Below are positions 42,914 through 45,296 of a stretch of 45,296 nucleotides of DNA, one piece after another. The notes under the pieces were generated by a model that saw only the letters and a program-made list of their open reading frames with translations, was not told the origin of the DNA and did no database searches. How positions within the stretch are numbered: the first letter of the stretch is position 1; each line of letters begins with the position of its first letter. Source of the stretch: SAR86 cluster bacterium (GTDB lineage: Bacteria; Pseudomonadota; Gammaproteobacteria; Magnimaribacterales; D2472); contig JABBBT010000011.1 in assembly GCA_018607365.1 (NCBI GenBank), positions 1 through 45,296 of the forward strand, read 5' to 3'. A program made the position numbers and the translations under genes.

Positions 42914-43554
42914 AAAATATTATTTTATTAGGTCCTCCAGGGGCTGGAAAGGGTACTCAAGCAGACTTGATATGCGAGTTATGTAATATTCCAAAAATTA
43001 GTACAGGCGATATGCTTCGAGAGGCTGTGGCTTCTGGAAGTGATTTTGGAAAAAAAGTATCTCATATATTAGATACAGGTGGATTAGTCTCAGACCAGAT
43101 TATCGGCTCTTTAATTGAAGATAGGCTAACCAAGCCAGACTGTTCTAATGGCTCACTATTTGATGGCGTTCCAAGGACACTTGGTCAAGCCAGCAAGCTT
43201 GATGAAATGGGCGTAAATTTCACTCATGTCATTGAGATAAGTGTTGATGATGAAGTTATTGTAAATAGAATGTCTGGAAGAAGAGTTCATCCTGGGTCGG
43301 GAAAAAATTACCATATTGATTTTAATCCTCCAGCGAGTGAGGGTGTTGATGATGATACCGGTGAACCTTTAATACAAAGAGAGGATGATAAGCCCGAAAC
43401 AGTTTTAAAAAGGCTGGATGTCTATCATGAACAAACCAAGCCTCTATCGGAATTTTATAAAAATAAATCATCGAATAGTGATCTTGTGTATTTTAGTGTA
43501 GACGGCTCAAGGTCTGTTGAGACTGTATTTAAAGACATATCAGATCAGATTTAG
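42910..43554 (+). CDS. adk: Adenylate kinase
   Basis: A 214-residue long-form adenylate kinase. It has the P-loop GPPGAGKGTQ (8-17), the AMP-binding STGDMLR, the FDGVPRT segment (usual FDGFPRT) and a LID domain (GRRVHPGSGKNYH, then GEPLIQREDD) without zinc cysteines. It balances ATP, ADP and AMP. adk is not a usual neighbour of acpS, but the 4-base overlap shows that it is now part of this unit. Confidence 0.96.
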   Translation: MKNIILLGPPGAGKGTQADLICELCNIPKISTGDMLREAVASGSDFGKKVSHILDTGGLVSDQIIGSLIEDRLTKPDCSNGSLFDGVPRTLGQASKLDEMGVNFTHVIEISVDDEVIVNRMSGRRVHPGSGKNYHIDFNPPASEGVDDDTGEPLIQREDDKPETVLKRLDVYHEQTKPLSEFYKNKSSNSDLVYFSVDGSRSVETVFKDISDQI

Positions 43555-43557
43555 CTC

Positions 43558-43989
43558 ATGAAGGTCATTGCAATTCAAAGTTCTGGGGATCAGACCTCGG
43601 TAAGTATTATTAATAATGATGATATTCTTTCTTACTCTCTAGATCACGAAAGAAAAGAACGACCAGACTGGAACAGGATGCTTCAAAATATTGGACTTAA
43701 CGTAAATTTTTCTTTTACAGATATTGATCTTTTTGCATATGCAAATAGCACTGGCTCATATACAGCTACTAGAAGTGTTGCAAGCTACCTTAAAGGTATT
43801 TCTGTAGCATTGGATAAGCCTCTTATGGCAGTTAACACAGATAATATAGATGAGCTTTCAGCTGACTCAATTGCAAAATTAGCTTTGGATAGTTTTATAC
43901 AATCCGACTGCGACGCCTCGTTATTTAATCCTGATGATGCTAATCCCATATATGCCTCAGACCCTCAATACAAAAAAATAAATGAGTGA
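43558..43989 (+). CDS. tsaB: Short TsaB-like protein (t6A37 tRNA modification)
   Basis: A 143-residue ASKHA-fold protein. The first half follows TsaB: a VIAIQSSGDQTSVSIIN strand (usual IDTST), DIDLFAYANSTGSYTATRS (usual GPGSFTGLRI) and GISVALDKPLMAVNT. The end, PIYASDPQYKK, corresponds to the TsaB tail PxYLR. The C-terminal subdomain in between is largely lost; TsaB is usually about 220-235 aa. TsaB acts as a scaffold for TsaD and TsaE in making N6-threonylcarbamoyladenosine at tRNA position 37. It starts 3 bases after adk and overlaps uppP by 8 bases. Confidence 0.7.
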   Translation: MKVIAIQSSGDQTSVSIINNDDILSYSLDHERKERPDWNRMLQNIGLNVNFSFTDIDLFAYANSTGSYTATRSVASYLKGISVALDKPLMAVNTDNIDELSADSIAKLALDSFIQSDCDASLFNPDDANPIYASDPQYKKINE

Positions 43990-44773
43990 TCTTTTTTTAA
44001 GTTTTATTCTTGGGATTATTCAAGGACTTACTGAATTCTTGCCAGTATCTAGTTCAGCCCACTTACTTTTTCCTAGCTTGCTATTTGGAACTAATGACCT
44101 CGGATTATCCTTTGATATTGCTGTTCATGCAGGAACACTCATTGCAGTGATTTATTATTTTAGATCTGAGCTCACCAGTATGATAGTGGCGGTTTTAACT
44201 AATACAGAAAATGTATTGGGTCACAGAAGATTGTCCTACCAGTTAGTGCTTGCAACCATGCCAATAGTTTTTTTTGGTTTGTTTGCGTCCGACATGGTAG
44301 CCAATAATAGGGATAGTATTGAGAGTATTGCTTTAGCAAATATTATATTCGCAGCACTTCTATTATTTGCTTATAAATTCAGTTCTAGATCAAAGGAACT
44401 AATAGAACTTTCAGTTCTTACAGCTCTTTTTGTTGGAGCTTTCCAGGTTTTTGCACTATTTCCAGGAGCATCTAGATCAGGTACGGCTATAACAGCTGCA
44501 CTCCTTATTGGTTTAAATTTAAAAGATGCATCAAGGTTTGCTTTTCTTCTAGCTATTCCTACTATTTTAGGAGCTCTAGTTTTTTTATTAAAAGATATGA
44601 TGTCATATAACGGATCAATTGATTTACTCCCTATGATAATTGGGTTTGTAACATCTATGGTCTTTGCTTTCTTAACGATTAAATACTTTCTGGCATTTGT
44701 AGAGAAAATTGGAATGTACCCATTTGTTCTTTACAGGGTCTTTCTTGGAGCAGTATTAGTCCTCTTGATATGA
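43982..44773 (+). CDS. uppP: Undecaprenyl-diphosphatase
   Basis: A 263-residue polytopic membrane enzyme of the BacA/UppP family. The two conserved blocks are GLTEFLPVSSSAHL (15-28, with the catalytic Glu) and FPGASRSGTA (160-169). It dephosphorylates undecaprenyl diphosphate to recycle the lipid carrier for peptidoglycan synthesis. It overlaps tsaB by 8 bases and rsmJ by 4 bases. Confidence 0.95.
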   Translation: MSDLFLSFILGIIQGLTEFLPVSSSAHLLFPSLLFGTNDLGLSFDIAVHAGTLIAVIYYFRSELTSMIVAVLTNTENVLGHRRLSYQLVLATMPIVFFGLFASDMVANNRDSIESIALANIIFAALLLFAYKFSSRSKELIELSVLTALFVGAFQVFALFPGASRSGTAITAALLIGLNLKDASRFAFLLAIPTILGALVFLLKDMMSYNGSIDLLPMIIGFVTSMVFAFLTIKYFLAFVEKIGMYPFVLYRVFLGAVLVLLI

Positions 44774-45296
44774 GTTGTTGTATATTCGCACAACCTGGTA
44801 AAGATTCAGAAGCTATTCAATATATTTCTGATTATCTAAGCATGAAAGTTGTGAATGAAATTCCCTTGTCTGGATCTTTTATTGATCTAAGAGAGAATGG
44901 CCTTCACTTCACAAAGGACCCAACTAATTTATCTAGTTTTCTTCATGTGGATTTCTTGTCTGGACCCATGGGTTGGCGATTAAAAAGAACCGAGCATGAG
45001 ACATCTTTTAAAAAAGCCATAGGTAAAAACAAGGATGACATAACTATTTTTGATGGTACCGCAGGACTTTTATCGGACACTATTATTTTTCTAGCTCTTG
45101 GCCATAAGGTTATTGCTTGCGAGCAAAGTAAGATCATATTTCTTTTAGTTAATGACGCTATAGAGCGAGCCAAGGCCGAATTACCATTTCTTAAAAACTT
45201 GCTTTTTTTAAACGCTAAGTCCGAAACCCAATACAAAGAAACTCAAAATATTGATATTGTTTATCTTGATCCTATGTATCCAGAACCAAGCAAGAA
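44770..45296 (+). CDS. rsmJ: 16S rRNA (guanine1516-N2)-methyltransferase RsmJ, cut by window end
   Basis: This frame starts at ATG 44770, overlapping the uppP TGA, and runs off the window after 175 codons. It carries the RsmJ features: VDFLSGPMGWRLKR (usual VDFxxGxxxxRxK), the SAM-binding IFDGTAGLLSDTIIFLALG (usual DATAGLGxDxxxLA), an acidic CEQS after the second strand, and the catalytic DIVYLDPMYP. The enzyme methylates G1516 of 16S rRNA. The full protein is usually about 250 aa, so about 75 residues are missing. Confidence 0.88.
   Translation, partial: MSCCIFAQPGKDSEAIQYISDYLSMKVVNEIPLSGSFIDLRENGLHFTKDPTNLSSFLHVDFLSGPMGWRLKRTEHETSFKKAIGKNKDDITIFDGTAGLLSDTIIFLALGHKVIACEQSKIIFLLVNDAIERAKAELPFLKNLLFLNAKSETQYKETQNIDIVYLDPMYPEPSK

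Overview
The window looks like a chromosomal segment of an AT-rich, free-living Gammaproteobacterium with a streamlined genome. Class-level evidence is the zipA gene next to a gammaproteobacterial-type smc, the divergent ygfZ/sdhE pair, the rpoE-rseA-mucD-lepA-lepB-rnc-era-recO-acpS-adk order, and a TonB-dependent receptor end. The low GC, intergenic gaps of a few bases, start/stop overlaps and overlapping convergent genes resemble surface-ocean lineages such as SAR86; that placement is inference.

Layout. 1-3.9 kb: the 3' end of a TonB receptor, a hotdog thioesterase, a secreted endonuclease/exonuclease/phosphatase-fold protein, a MerC-like membrane protein, a cupin protein, and metY (O-acetylhomoserine sulfhydrylase) behind a promoter and a compact SAM-II/SAM-V-like pseudoknot leader. 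3.9-10.5 kb: a degenerate glycosyltransferase-like gene followed by a complete System I cytochrome c maturation operon ccmABCDEFGHI. ccmD (57 aa) and a compact CcmI are included. 10.5-16.1 kb: smc-zipA-ATP-dependent DNA ligase-lytic transglycosylase lipoprotein. The ligase occupies the place where NAD-dependent ligA is normal, and the SMC protein lacks a recognisable hinge and carries internal duplications.

16.1-29.7 kb, mostly on the minus strand: a PreP-like M16 peptidase, malate dehydrogenase, an AlkB-type DNA repair dioxygenase, a glutathione S-transferase, a hemolysin III-like protein and nrdB-nrdA. Plus-strand genes here are a DUF4136 lipoprotein, an alkylsulfatase-like metallo-beta-lactamase protein and a MFE-2-like short-chain dehydrogenase. 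29.7-33 kb: the nrdA/glpK divergent region with two NrdR boxes and two DnaA boxes, then glpK, serA, and a 313-bp very AT-rich gap ending in a tight three-box DnaA cluster just before ung.

33-45.3 kb: ung; ygfZ (convergent with ung, apparently without a normal start codon); sdhE; the sigma-E module (rpoE, an anti-sigma protein with an RseB-like tail, a MucD protease); then the tightly packed block lepA-lepB-rnc-era-recO-acpS-adk-short tsaB-uppP-rsmJ (cut by the window edge). pdxJ, which normally lies between recO and acpS, is absent.

No tRNA, rRNA, CRISPR array, insertion sequence or prophage was seen. The most unusual items are the hinge-less, internally duplicated SMC, the ligase displacement, the ygfZ start, the shortened TsaB, the RseA/RseB-like fusion and the DnaA-box palindrome near ung. 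No clearly new multi-gene system was found.
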